This document shows, piece by piece, positions 1 to 8,370 of a stretch of DNA of 64,000 nucleotides (the stretch's first letter is position 1; every line of letters begins with the position of its first letter). Source of the DNA: UBA1479 sp963972065 (lineage in GTDB: Bacteria > Pseudomonadota > Alphaproteobacteria > Rhodospirillales > Casp-alpha2). Below the pieces are notes generated by a model. That model saw nothing but the letters and a program-made list of their open reading frames with translations. It made no database searches and was not told the DNA's origin. The DNA lies in contig CAXAVJ010000003.1 of assembly GCA_963972065.1 (NCBI GenBank), positions 36,047 through 100,046 on the forward strand, given 5' to 3'. Both the position numbers and the translations under genes were made by a program.

Positions 1-28
1 TGTTTCCGGAATCGATTGCCAGCAGCAT
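1..28 (-). CDS. coaX: Type III pantothenate kinase, N-terminal fragment (runs off the window)
   Basis: Only the first nine codons are in the window, reading MLLAIDSGN from an ATG at 28. This matches the N-terminal phosphate-binding strand of type III pantothenate kinases (usual form MLLAIDxGNT), which phosphorylate pantothenate in coenzyme A synthesis. The gene follows birA by 17 bases on the same strand. birA-coaX at the end of a nuo operon is a common alphaproteobacterial order, so the call rests on both the short motif and the context. Confidence 0.7.
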
Positions 29-45
29 GATGCCCCGTCCCGCCC

Positions 46-834
46 TCAGGCGTCCCGGCTTTGCGGGAAAAAGACGTCGCCGGCGGTGATCGTGCGCAGG
101 CCGGAGGACGTTTCCAGGATCAATGCGCCGCTGTCGTCCAGATCCTTGAAGGTGCCGGTCAGGGTTTCGTTGGCAAGCCGCACTTCGACCTCCTTCCCAA
201 CCTGATCGCAGCGCCACAGCCAATTCTTACGCAGGCGCTCAAACCCCTCGTCGACCCAGATGCGGGTCCAGGCCAGGAAATGCCGCCCAAAGATTTCAAG
301 AAATTCGGGCACCAGAACAGTCGTTCCCTCGTCCAACATGGACGTCGCCGGGAACTCCACATCCTCGGGAAAGCTGCGCAGGTTGACGCCGACACCGACG
401 ATGACGAAATCGGGCTGCGCGTCGGCGGACGCGGCGCCCTGGGCCTCCAGCAGAATGCCCGCGACCTTGCGCCCGGAAATCAGCACGTCGTTGGGCCATT
501 TGGTATGGGCTTCCGTGCCCGGCTGGGCCAGGCTGCCGATGGCGTCGAACACGGCGAGTGAGGCGACGAAACCGAACTGCGCCGCGTCTTTGAGCGGCAC
601 GTCCGGGCGCAGGATGATGGAGGCGTAGAAATTGCCCTTGGGGCTGACCCAGGTGCGGCCCCGGCGACCCCGCCCGGCGGTCTGCTCGGCGGCCCAGACC
701 AGGGTGCCCTCGGGGGCGGCCTCAGCCCCCTGCTCGGCCCGGCGTCGGGCTTCCGCATTGGTGCTGTCGACCGTGTCGAGTTCGACAAGGGTGAACAGTG
801 ACGGGAGTCTTGGCGCGTCCATGACGGACTTCAC
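46..834 (-). CDS. birA: Biotin--[acetyl-CoA-carboxylase] ligase
   Basis: Attaches biotin to the carrier domain of acetyl-CoA carboxylase and other biotin enzymes through biotinyl-AMP. The 262-residue protein shows the ligase motifs GRGRRG (about 54-59), KWPNDV (112-117) and KVAGILLE (123-130), then a small C-terminal SH3-like domain. There is no N-terminal helix-turn-helix, so this is the enzyme-only class and not a biotin repressor. The start shown is a GTG three bases after the nuoN stop, which suggests translational coupling; an ATG four codons further in (822) is an alternative. Confidence 0.95.
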   Translation of the reverse strand: MKSVMDAPRLPSLFTLVELDTVDSTNAEARRRAEQGAEAAPEGTLVWAAEQTAGRGRRGRTWVSPKGNFYASIILRPDVPLKDAAQFGFVASLAVFDAIGSLAQPGTEAHTKWPNDVLISGRKVAGILLEAQGAASADAQPDFVIVGVGVNLRSFPEDVEFPATSMLDEGTTVLVPEFLEIFGRHFLAWTRIWVDEGFERLRKNWLWRCDQVGKEVEVRLANETLTGTFKDLDDSGALILETSSGLRTITAGDVFFPQSRDA

Positions 835-837
835 TCT

Positions 838-2298
838 CTACCCTGCAAGGAGGGCTTTCGCCGCCGCCGCCGCGGGCTCCAGGATCAGATTCGGCTGAAT
901 AAAGAAGAAGCAGATGATGAAAGCCGTGACGCCGATCAGAATTTTCAATTCACGGCTGACGCCGGCGTCCAACGGATCCTCGGCATCCTCGAAGTACATC
1001 ACCCGCACGATGCGCAGGTAATAGAACGCGCCGATGACGCTGGTCAGCACACCGATGATCGCGACCGCCATCAGGCCGGCATCGACGGCCGCCCAGAAAA
1101 TGTAAAGCTTGGCAAAGAAGCCGGCCAGCGGCGGCACACCGGCCATGGAGAACATGAAGACCAGGAACGCGAAGGCGATGGTCGGGTGGGTCTTGGACAT
1201 GCCGGCCAGATCGGAAATCTGTTCGACCATGCGGTCGCCGCGCTTCATGCACAGGATGCAGGCGAAGGCGCCGACGTTCATCACCAGATAGATCGCGAGA
1301 TAGACCAGAATGCCGCGTACGCCCGTCTCGTTGGCGACGCACAGCCCGATCAGGGCATAGCCGACATGGCCGATGGAACTATAGGCCATCAGGCGCTTGA
1401 TGTTCTTCTGTGCCACGGCGGCGACCGCACCCAGGATCATCGAGGCGACGGAAATGAAGATGATGACCTGACGCCAACTGTCGGCGGCCTCGCCGAAGGG
1501 CTCCATCATCACGCGGGTGAACAGGGCCAGGGCGGCAATCTTGGGGGCCACGGCGAAGAAGGCCGTGACCGGCGTCGGCGCGCCTTCGTAGACGTCAGGC
1601 GTCCACATATGGAACGGCACGGCCGAGACCTTGAACGCCAGCCCCGCGACCACGAAGACGATGCCGACGACCAGACCGACCGAGGGTGCGCCGCCCTTCA
1701 ACAGATCGGCCAGGACCGAGAAGTTGGTGGTGCCGGAGAACCCGTAGACCATGGAGGCGCCGTACAGCAGCATGCCCGAGGCCAGGGCGCCGAGAACGAA
1801 GTACTTCAAGCCTGCTTCGGTCGACCGCTGGTCGTCGCGCTGGAACGAGGCGATGACGTAGAGCGACAGCGACTGCATCTCGAGCCCCATGTAGAGCGAG
1901 ATCAGGTCGTTGGCAGAGATCATCATCATCATGCCGAGGGTCGCGAACACGACCAGAACGGCATATTCGAACCGCGCCACGCCGTTGCGTTCCATGTAGC
2001 CCGCCGACAGCACGATGGCGCAGCCGGACGCGATCAGCACCAGGACCTTGGCATAAGTCGCGAAGCCGTCGACGACGAACATGTTGTTGAAGGCCATCAA
2101 CTGACGGTCGGCCAGCATGACGACCAACAGGATGGTCAGGCCCAGCACGCCCACGGAAAGCCCCGAAATCAGGCGGAAACTTTTCACGTCCTGATCGGCG
2201 AGCGCGCCCTTTTGGAACACGCCCAGCATCAGCAGCGCCATGATCATGCAGGCGACGAAGATTTCGGGCAGGGCCGGAATGATTTGATCGATCGACAT
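838..2298 (-). CDS. nuoN: NADH-quinone oxidoreductase subunit N
   Basis: Membrane antiporter-like subunit of respiratory complex I, one of the three large proton-pumping subunits (L, M, N). About 486 residues with roughly 14 hydrophobic segments. I chose the ATG at 2298 (MSIDQIIPAL) because it follows a purine-rich ribosome site and lies 16 bases past the nuoM stop; the open frame extends upstream only into nuoM. Last nuo gene of the operon, with birA directly behind it. Confidence 0.96.
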   Translation of the reverse strand: MSIDQIIPALPEIFVACMIMALLMLGVFQKGALADQDVKSFRLISGLSVGVLGLTILLVVMLADRQLMAFNNMFVVDGFATYAKVLVLIASGCAIVLSAGYMERNGVARFEYAVLVVFATLGMMMMISANDLISLYMGLEMQSLSLYVIASFQRDDQRSTEAGLKYFVLGALASGMLLYGASMVYGFSGTTNFSVLADLLKGGAPSVGLVVGIVFVVAGLAFKVSAVPFHMWTPDVYEGAPTPVTAFFAVAPKIAALALFTRVMMEPFGEAADSWRQVIIFISVASMILGAVAAVAQKNIKRLMAYSSIGHVGYALIGLCVANETGVRGILVYLAIYLVMNVGAFACILCMKRGDRMVEQISDLAGMSKTHPTIAFAFLVFMFSMAGVPPLAGFFAKLYIFWAAVDAGLMAVAIIGVLTSVIGAFYYLRIVRVMYFEDAEDPLDAGVSRELKILIGVTAFIICFFFIQPNLILEPAAAAAKALLAG

Positions 2299-2314
2299 CT
2301 CGTCCGGTTCTCCC

Positions 2315-3817
2315 TTAGCGCCCGGCCAGATTGGAATGGCCGGCCGCGGCCAATGCCGTTTCAACATGCTTCAGCAGGTTTTCAACGGACACATGCATGA
2401 CGTCAAGGAACGATGACGGGTAAATCCCCATCCACAGGGTGACAACGACAAGCGGCGCGAACACCGCGATCTCGCGCTTATCCATGTCGAGGATCTTGCC
2501 CAGGTGTTCTTTGGTCAGCTTGCCGAAGATGATCCGGCGGTAGAGGTAAAGCATATAGACGGCCCCCAGGATGACGCCCGTGGCGGCCAGCGCCGCGACC
2601 CAGGAATTGGCTTGGAAGGCGCCCATGAGAACCAGGAATTCGCCGACGAACCCACCCGTACCCGGCAGGCCGACGGAGGCCAGCATGAACAGCATGAAGG
2701 TAATGCCGTAGACCGGCATGCGTTCGACCAGCCCGCCGTAATGGGTGATCTCGCGCGAATGCTCGCGGTCGTAGACGACGCCGACGATCAGGAACAGGGC
2801 CGCCGACACGACACCGTGGCTGAGCATCTGATAGATCGCCCCCTCGACCCCCTGCACCGTCATGGTGAAGGCGCCGATGGTCACGAACCCCATATGGGCG
2901 ACCGATGAATAGGCGATCAGCTTCTTCATGTCTTCCTGGGCCAGGGCGACCAGGGAGGTGTAGATCACCGCGATGATCGACAAGGTGTAGATCAGCGGCG
3001 TGAACATGACGCTGGCTTCGGGGAACATGGGCAGGGAGAAGCGCAGGAAGCCGTAGCCGCCGAACTTCAGCAGCACCCCGGCCAGGATGACCGAGCCCGC
3101 CGTCGGCGCTTCGACGTGGGCGTCGGGCAGCCAGGTATGCACCGGCCACATCGGCATCTTGATCGCGAAGGACGCGAAGAAGGCGAGCCACAGCCAGGGT
3201 TCGAGCGCGGTCGGGAAGTCATGCACCAGAAGCTTGGTGATATCCGTGGTCCCGGCGTCGAAATACATGGCCAGCATGGCCAGCAGCATCAGCACCGAGC
3301 CCAGCAGGGTGTAGAGGAACATCTTGAACGAGGCATAGATGCGCCTGGGGCCGCCCCACACGCCGATGATGATGAACATCGGGATCAGGACCGCTTCGAA
3401 GAAGATGTAGAACAGGAACAGGTCGAGGGCGACGAACATGCCGACCATGAAGGTTTCCAGGATCAGGAAGGCGATCATGTATTCCTTCACGCGGACCTTG
3501 ATCGATTCCCAGCTGGCCAGGATGCAAAGCGGCGTCAGCAGCGTGGTCAGCAGCACGAACAGCATGGAAATGCCGTCGATGCCGACCCGATAGGCGATCC
3601 CGGCCATGGGCATCCAAGCCGCTTCCTCGACGAACTGCATGGCCGCCGTGGTGCGGTCGAAGTTGAACCAGATCAACAGCGATACGATGAACGTGCCGCC
3701 CGACACCCACAACGCCACGCGCCGCGAATTTTCCGGGTTGTCCGCCGGGATGAACGCGATCAGCGCCACGCCGACAAGCGGAAGAAAGGTGACCAGCGAT
3801 AGAATGGGCCAATCCAT
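2315..3817 (-). CDS. nuoM: NADH-quinone oxidoreductase subunit M
   Basis: Antiporter-like proton-pumping membrane subunit of complex I, 500 residues, the usual length. It carries the charged/polar transmembrane pattern of the family, including the LIAYSSVAHMGF stretch around the middle that holds a conserved lysine of the proton path. It starts 7 bases after the nuoL stop and ends 16 bases before the nuoN start, within the operon. Confidence 0.97.
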   Translation of the reverse strand: MDWPILSLVTFLPLVGVALIAFIPADNPENSRRVALWVSGGTFIVSLLIWFNFDRTTAAMQFVEEAAWMPMAGIAYRVGIDGISMLFVLLTTLLTPLCILASWESIKVRVKEYMIAFLILETFMVGMFVALDLFLFYIFFEAVLIPMFIIIGVWGGPRRIYASFKMFLYTLLGSVLMLLAMLAMYFDAGTTDITKLLVHDFPTALEPWLWLAFFASFAIKMPMWPVHTWLPDAHVEAPTAGSVILAGVLLKFGGYGFLRFSLPMFPEASVMFTPLIYTLSIIAVIYTSLVALAQEDMKKLIAYSSVAHMGFVTIGAFTMTVQGVEGAIYQMLSHGVVSAALFLIVGVVYDREHSREITHYGGLVERMPVYGITFMLFMLASVGLPGTGGFVGEFLVLMGAFQANSWVAALAATGVILGAVYMLYLYRRIIFGKLTKEHLGKILDMDKREIAVFAPLVVVTLWMGIYPSSFLDVMHVSVENLLKHVETALAAAGHSNLAGR

Positions 3818-3824
3818 GGTCGTC

Positions 3825-5786
3825 TCACCCCGCCTTCGTCAGTAGATACCAGGTCACCAGCACCACGATGCCCGCCAGCATGGCGAAGGCGTAATGGTAG
3901 AGGTAACCGGTCTGCAACGCCGACGCGCGGCGTGCGATGTACTTCACGGCGGCGGACACGCCGTCGGGGCCAAGCCCGTCGATCAGCGTGCCGTCACCCG
4001 TTTTCCAGAGATTGCGCCCCAGGTAGAAGGACGGCCGGACGAAAATCTTGTCGTACAGCTCGTCGAAATACCATTTGTTGAGCAGGAACTGGTAAATGCC
4101 CTGGAACCTGGCGGCGATCGCCCCCGGGATGCCCGGCGCGAACATGTAGAACACATAGGCCATGGCGATCCCGGCAACGCCGACGACAAGCGGCAGCAGC
4201 TTCACCCAAAGCGGCACGTGATGGGCGTTTTCCAAAGCCTTGTGGTGCTCCAGCACGACAATGGACTTGCCCCAGAATTCCGCCATGTGATGACCGACCA
4301 TCAGGTCATAGGCCAGCACCCCGGCTAGACAGGCGCCGGCGGCCAGCACGACCAGCGGCAGAACCATGACCATCGGGCTTTCGTGGACATGGGCCATGGT
4401 CGTCTCGTCGGCGCGCGGCGCGCCGTGGAACGTCATGATCAGCAGACGCCAGGAATAGAACGCCGTCAGGAAGGCGGCCGTGATGCCAAGCCAGAACGCG
4501 TACTGGCCGACGCCCGTATGGGCCCCCCAGGCGGCTTCCAGCACGATGTCCTTGGAATAGAACCCGGCGAAGGGCGGAATCCCGGCCAGCGCCAGCGATC
4601 CGATCCACATCAGGATGTAGGTCACCTTAATATGCTTCCAGATGCCGCCCATCTTGCGCATGTCCTGTTCGTCGGACATGGCGTGGATGACCGAGCCGGC
4701 GCCCAGGAACAGCAGCGCCTTGAAGAAGCCGTGGGTCATCAGGTGGAAGATGCCCGCCGAATAGGCCGACACGCCGCAGGCGAAGAACATATAGCCCAGC
4801 TGTGAGCAGGTCGAATAGGCGATCACCCGCTTGATGTCGTTCTGCACGCAGCCGATGGTCGCCGCGAAAATACAGGTCGAGGCGCCGACGATGGTGACCA
4901 CGGTCAGCGCGACCTCGGAATATTCGAACATCGGCGACAGACGCGCGACCATGAAGATCCCGGCCGTGACCATGGTCGCCGCGTGGATCAGCGCCGACAC
5001 GGGCGTCGGGCCCTCCATGGCGTCGGGAAGCCAGGTATGCAGGCCCAACTGCGCCGATTTGCCCATGGCGCCCACGAACAGCAGCAGGCAGCACACGGTC
5101 AGCGCATGGAATTCGCCGCCGAACACGTTCAGCGTGGCATCGGCCTTGCCGGGCACGGCCTGGAAGATGGTGTCCAGATTGACCGTGTCGAACAGCATGA
5201 AGGTCGCGAAGATGCCGAGCGCGAAGCCGAAGTCACCGACTCGGTTGACCACGAAGGCCTTGATGGCGGCCGAGTTGGCCGACGGGCGATCGTACCAGAA
5301 TCCGATCAGCAGGTAAGACGCAAGCCCGACCCCTTCCCAACCGAAGAACAGCTGCACCAGGTTGTCCGAGGTGATGAGCATCAGCATGAAGTAGGTGAAC
5401 AGGCTGAGATAGCTCATGAACCGGGGGATCGACTTGTCGTGGTGCATGTAACCGCAGGAATAGATGTGCACCATGGCCGACACGCCGGTCACGACGATCA
5501 TCATGACCGAGGTCAGCTGATCGACCCGCAGCGCCCAGGAAACCTCCAGGCTGCCGGAATCGATCCAGGTGAACAGTTCCGTCACCCGGGCATTGCCGTC
5601 GAGCGCCACGTCCTTGAACAGGATGATCGCGCAGATGGCCGACAACACCAAGCCGGTGCAGGTGATCCACTGCGCCAGGGTGTCCATGGTGTGCTGCTTG
5701 TGTTTGTCCGCCTGCGGCATGAACACGATCACACCGGCCAGGGCCGCGCCGACGAGCGGCAGGAAGACAGCGAGAATTTCGATCAT
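3825..5786 (-). CDS. nuoL: NADH-quinone oxidoreductase subunit L
   Basis: Largest antiporter-like subunit of complex I (653 residues), with about 16 transmembrane helices and, in this family, a long lateral amphipathic helix near the C-terminus. The core motif VIAYSTCSQLGYM and the preceding HAATMVTAGIF segment are typical. Ten bases separate it from nuoK upstream and seven from nuoM downstream. Confidence 0.97.
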   Translation of the reverse strand: MIEILAVFLPLVGAALAGVIVFMPQADKHKQHTMDTLAQWITCTGLVLSAICAIILFKDVALDGNARVTELFTWIDSGSLEVSWALRVDQLTSVMMIVVTGVSAMVHIYSCGYMHHDKSIPRFMSYLSLFTYFMLMLITSDNLVQLFFGWEGVGLASYLLIGFWYDRPSANSAAIKAFVVNRVGDFGFALGIFATFMLFDTVNLDTIFQAVPGKADATLNVFGGEFHALTVCCLLLFVGAMGKSAQLGLHTWLPDAMEGPTPVSALIHAATMVTAGIFMVARLSPMFEYSEVALTVVTIVGASTCIFAATIGCVQNDIKRVIAYSTCSQLGYMFFACGVSAYSAGIFHLMTHGFFKALLFLGAGSVIHAMSDEQDMRKMGGIWKHIKVTYILMWIGSLALAGIPPFAGFYSKDIVLEAAWGAHTGVGQYAFWLGITAAFLTAFYSWRLLIMTFHGAPRADETTMAHVHESPMVMVLPLVVLAAGACLAGVLAYDLMVGHHMAEFWGKSIVVLEHHKALENAHHVPLWVKLLPLVVGVAGIAMAYVFYMFAPGIPGAIAARFQGIYQFLLNKWYFDELYDKIFVRPSFYLGRNLWKTGDGTLIDGLGPDGVSAAVKYIARRASALQTGYLYHYAFAMLAGIVVLVTWYLLTKAG

Positions 5787-5796
5787 GAGCCGCTCC

Positions 5797-6108
5797 CTAG
5801 CCCTTCATCATGTTGATGTCTTCGACATCGATGGACCCGCGGTTGCGGAAGTACACGACCAGGATGGCGAGGCCGATGGCCGCCTCGGCGGCGGCGACGG
5901 TCAGCACGAACAACGCAAACACCTGGCCGACCAGATCGCCCAGGTGGGATGAGAACGCGACCAGGTTGATGTTCACCGCCAGCAGCATCAATTCGACCGA
6001 CATCAAGATGATGATGACGTTCTTGCGGTTCAGGAAGATGCCGAAGATGCCCAGCGTGAACAGGATCGCCGCGACGGTCAGGTAGTGAGACAGGCCGATT
6101 TCAAACAT
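5797..6108 (-). CDS. nuoK: NADH-quinone oxidoreductase subunit K
   Basis: Small complex I membrane subunit (103 residues, three transmembrane helices). The helices carry the two conserved acidic residues of the family, visible in the SVELMLLAVN and AAAEAAIGLAI segments. It starts two bases after the nuoJ stop, consistent with coupled translation. Confidence 0.97.
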   Translation of the reverse strand: MFEIGLSHYLTVAAILFTLGIFGIFLNRKNVIIILMSVELMLLAVNINLVAFSSHLGDLVGQVFALFVLTVAAAEAAIGLAILVVYFRNRGSIDVEDINMMKG

Positions 6109-6110
6109 GC

Positions 6111-6722
6111 TCAGATCCCCTTCCCGACTTCGACCTTGCGGACCTCGACCGTGTCCGTGCCGCGCGCGTTCTGATCGGCGATGCGCTGCCGTTTGACGCC
6201 GGTACGCCGCCGATGGGTCAGCACGATGGCGCCGATCATGGCGACCAGCAGAATCAGGCCCGCGGCCTGGAACAGGTAGACATAGTGTGTGTAGACGATC
6301 TCACCCAGGGCATGAGTGTTGGTCGTGCCCTTGACGATCGGGGCCGACGCCTCGGCCAGCTTGGCGCCGCCGGCGATGGACTGCCAGCCGCCGGCCACGA
6401 CGACCATTTCCACCAGCAGGATCAGGCCGACCAGCCCGCCGAACGGCAGATACTGTAGAAAGCCCGAGCGCAGTTCCGTGAAGTTGATGTCCAGCATCAT
6501 GACCACGAACATGAACAGCACGGCGACGGCGCCGACATAGACGACGACCAGGATCATGGCCAGGAATTCGGCCCCCAGCAGCACGAACAGCCCGGCCGAA
6601 TTGAAGAACGCCAGGATCAGGAACAGCACCGAATGAACGGGATTCTTGGAGGAAATGACCAGCACACCCGCGGCCACGGCGATGAAGGCGAACATGTAGA
6701 ACGCCAGGGCTTCGACGATCAT
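6111..6722 (-). CDS. nuoJ: NADH-quinone oxidoreductase subunit J
   Basis: Membrane subunit of complex I with five predicted helices and a polar C-terminal tail, 203 residues. The ATG at 6722 (MIVEALAFYM) is preferred because a GGGAGG ribosome site lies seven bases upstream; the frame is open for ten more codons, but those lie over this site. The gap to nuoI (119 bases) is the widest inside the operon and holds no gene. Confidence 0.95.
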   Translation of the reverse strand: MIVEALAFYMFAFIAVAAGVLVISSKNPVHSVLFLILAFFNSAGLFVLLGAEFLAMILVVVYVGAVAVLFMFVVMMLDINFTELRSGFLQYLPFGGLVGLILLVEMVVVAGGWQSIAGGAKLAEASAPIVKGTTNTHALGEIVYTHYVYLFQAAGLILLVAMIGAIVLTHRRRTGVKRQRIADQNARGTDTVEVRKVEVGKGI

Positions 6723-6841
6723 CTGCCGCCTCCCTTCACGTTCCCTGTCCACGCCATGGCGCGGCCTTTGTCCTCAATTCCCCTCATACTTTCCTCGTCA
6801 GTCCTTAATCGTCTCGTTTCGACCCCGATCAGGGGGAATTG

Positions 6842-7330
6842 TCAGCGGTAGGGCGCGTCGGCGCGCAGCCGCTCGGCCAGTTCCGTTTCCCAGCGGTCGC
6901 CGTTGGCCAACAGCTTGTCCTTGTCGTACAGCAATTCCTCGCGGGTTTCCGTGGCGTATTCGAAGTTCGGGCCCTCGACGATGGCGTCGACCGGGCAGGC
7001 TTCCTCGCAATAACCGCAATAAATACACTTCACCATGTCGATGTCGTAGCGCGTGGTGCGGCGCGAGCCGTCGGCGCGCGGTTCGGCCTCGATGGTGATG
7101 GCCTGGGCCGGGCAGATCGCCTCGCACAGCTTGCAGGCGATGCAGCGTTCTTCGCCGTTGGGATAACGGCGCAGCGCGTGTTCGCCGCGGAACCGCGGGC
7201 TCAACGGGCCTTTTTCATAGGGATAGTTCAAGGTCACCTTGGGCTTGGTGAAGTACTTGAGCGTCAGCGCCATGCCGGCGACAAGTTCCTTCAGGAACAG
7301 GGCCTTGGCGCTTTGTCCGATGAAGCTCAT
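6842..7330 (-). CDS. nuoI: NADH-quinone oxidoreductase subunit I (two 4Fe-4S clusters)
   Basis: Peripheral-arm ferredoxin-like subunit of complex I that carries clusters N6a and N6b. The 162-residue protein has two CxxCxxCxxxCP motifs, at Cys63/66/69/73 and Cys102/105/108/112, and the short N-terminal amphipathic region that contacts NuoH. Seventeen bases follow the nuoH stop. Confidence 0.98.
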   Translation of the reverse strand: MSFIGQSAKALFLKELVAGMALTLKYFTKPKVTLNYPYEKGPLSPRFRGEHALRRYPNGEERCIACKLCEAICPAQAITIEAEPRADGSRRTTRYDIDMVKCIYCGYCEEACPVDAIVEGPNFEYATETREELLYDKDKLLANGDRWETELAERLRADAPYR

Positions 7331-7347
7331 GGAACTCTCCTAAACCC

Positions 7348-8370
7348 TTAACCGGCGACCGGGGTGGGAACCCAGCCGAAGGCCAGCAACACACCGGCCA
7401 CGGCCGCGACGGCGAACAACGAGATCGGCAGGAACACTTTCCAGCCGAGGCGCATCAACTGGTCGTAGCGATAGCGCGGGAAGGTCGCGCGCACCCAGAT
7501 GAAGATGAACAGACAGAACGCGATCTTGGCCGCGAACCAGATCGGCCCGGGAATCCAGGTCAGCGGTTCGATCGACAGCGGCGGCAGCCAGCCGCCCAGG
7601 AACAGGATCGTCGTCATCGCCGACATCAGGATCATGTTGGCGTATTCACCCAGGAAGAACAGGGCGAAGGCCATGCCCGAATATTCAACGTTGTAGCCGG
7701 CGACCAATTCGGCCTCGGCCTCCGGCAGATCGAAGGGATGGCGGTTGGTTTCGGCCAGGGTCGAGATGAAGAACACCACGGCCATGGGGAACAGCGGAAT
7801 GACGAACCACAGGTCGCGCTGGGCCTCGACGATCGCCGACAGGTTCAGCGAACCGACGCAGAGCAGCACGGTAATGATGACGAAGCCCATGGAGACTTCG
7901 TAGGACACCATCTGCGCGGCAGAACGAAGCGCGCCTAAGAAGGCGTAGCGCGAGTTGGAGGCCCAACCGGCCATCAGGATGCCGTAGACACCAAGCGACG
8001 AGATCGCGAACAGATACAGAATGCCGACGTTGATATCGGCCAGAACCAAGCCCTCGCCGAAGGGGATAACGGCCCAGGCCATGAGCGCGAGCGCGAAGGT
8101 CACGCAGGGCGCCAGGATGAACACCCCCGGATTGGCGCCCGACGGGATGATCATTTCCTTGAGGAACAGCTTGGCGCCGTCGGCCAAAGGCTGGAACAGG
8201 CCGAAGGGACCGACCACGTTCGGGCCCTTGCGCAGTTGCATGGCACCGATGACCTTGCGCTCGAACAGGGTCAGATAGGCGACCGAAAGCAGAATCGGCA
8301 CCACGATCACAAGGATTTTCAGGACGATCCAGACCGTCGGCCAGATCCAGCTGTTCCAGGCCTCAACCAT
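7348..8370 (-). CDS. nuoH: NADH-quinone oxidoreductase subunit H
   Basis: Membrane subunit at the junction of the two arms that forms the quinone chamber. About 340 residues with eight or nine helices and typical motifs such as ERKVIGAMQLRKGPN and ETNRHPFDLPEAEAELVAGYN. The ATG at 8370 (MVEAWNSWIW) fits family length and overlaps the nuoG stop by eight bases; a longer reading would add 23 hydrophilic residues inside nuoG. Confidence 0.96.
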   Translation of the reverse strand: MVEAWNSWIWPTVWIVLKILVIVVPILLSVAYLTLFERKVIGAMQLRKGPNVVGPFGLFQPLADGAKLFLKEMIIPSGANPGVFILAPCVTFALALMAWAVIPFGEGLVLADINVGILYLFAISSLGVYGILMAGWASNSRYAFLGALRSAAQMVSYEVSMGFVIITVLLCVGSLNLSAIVEAQRDLWFVIPLFPMAVVFFISTLAETNRHPFDLPEAEAELVAGYNVEYSGMAFALFFLGEYANMILMSAMTTILFLGGWLPPLSIEPLTWIPGPIWFAAKIAFCLFIFIWVRATFPRYRYDQLMRLGWKVFLPISLFAVAAVAGVLLAFGWVPTPVAG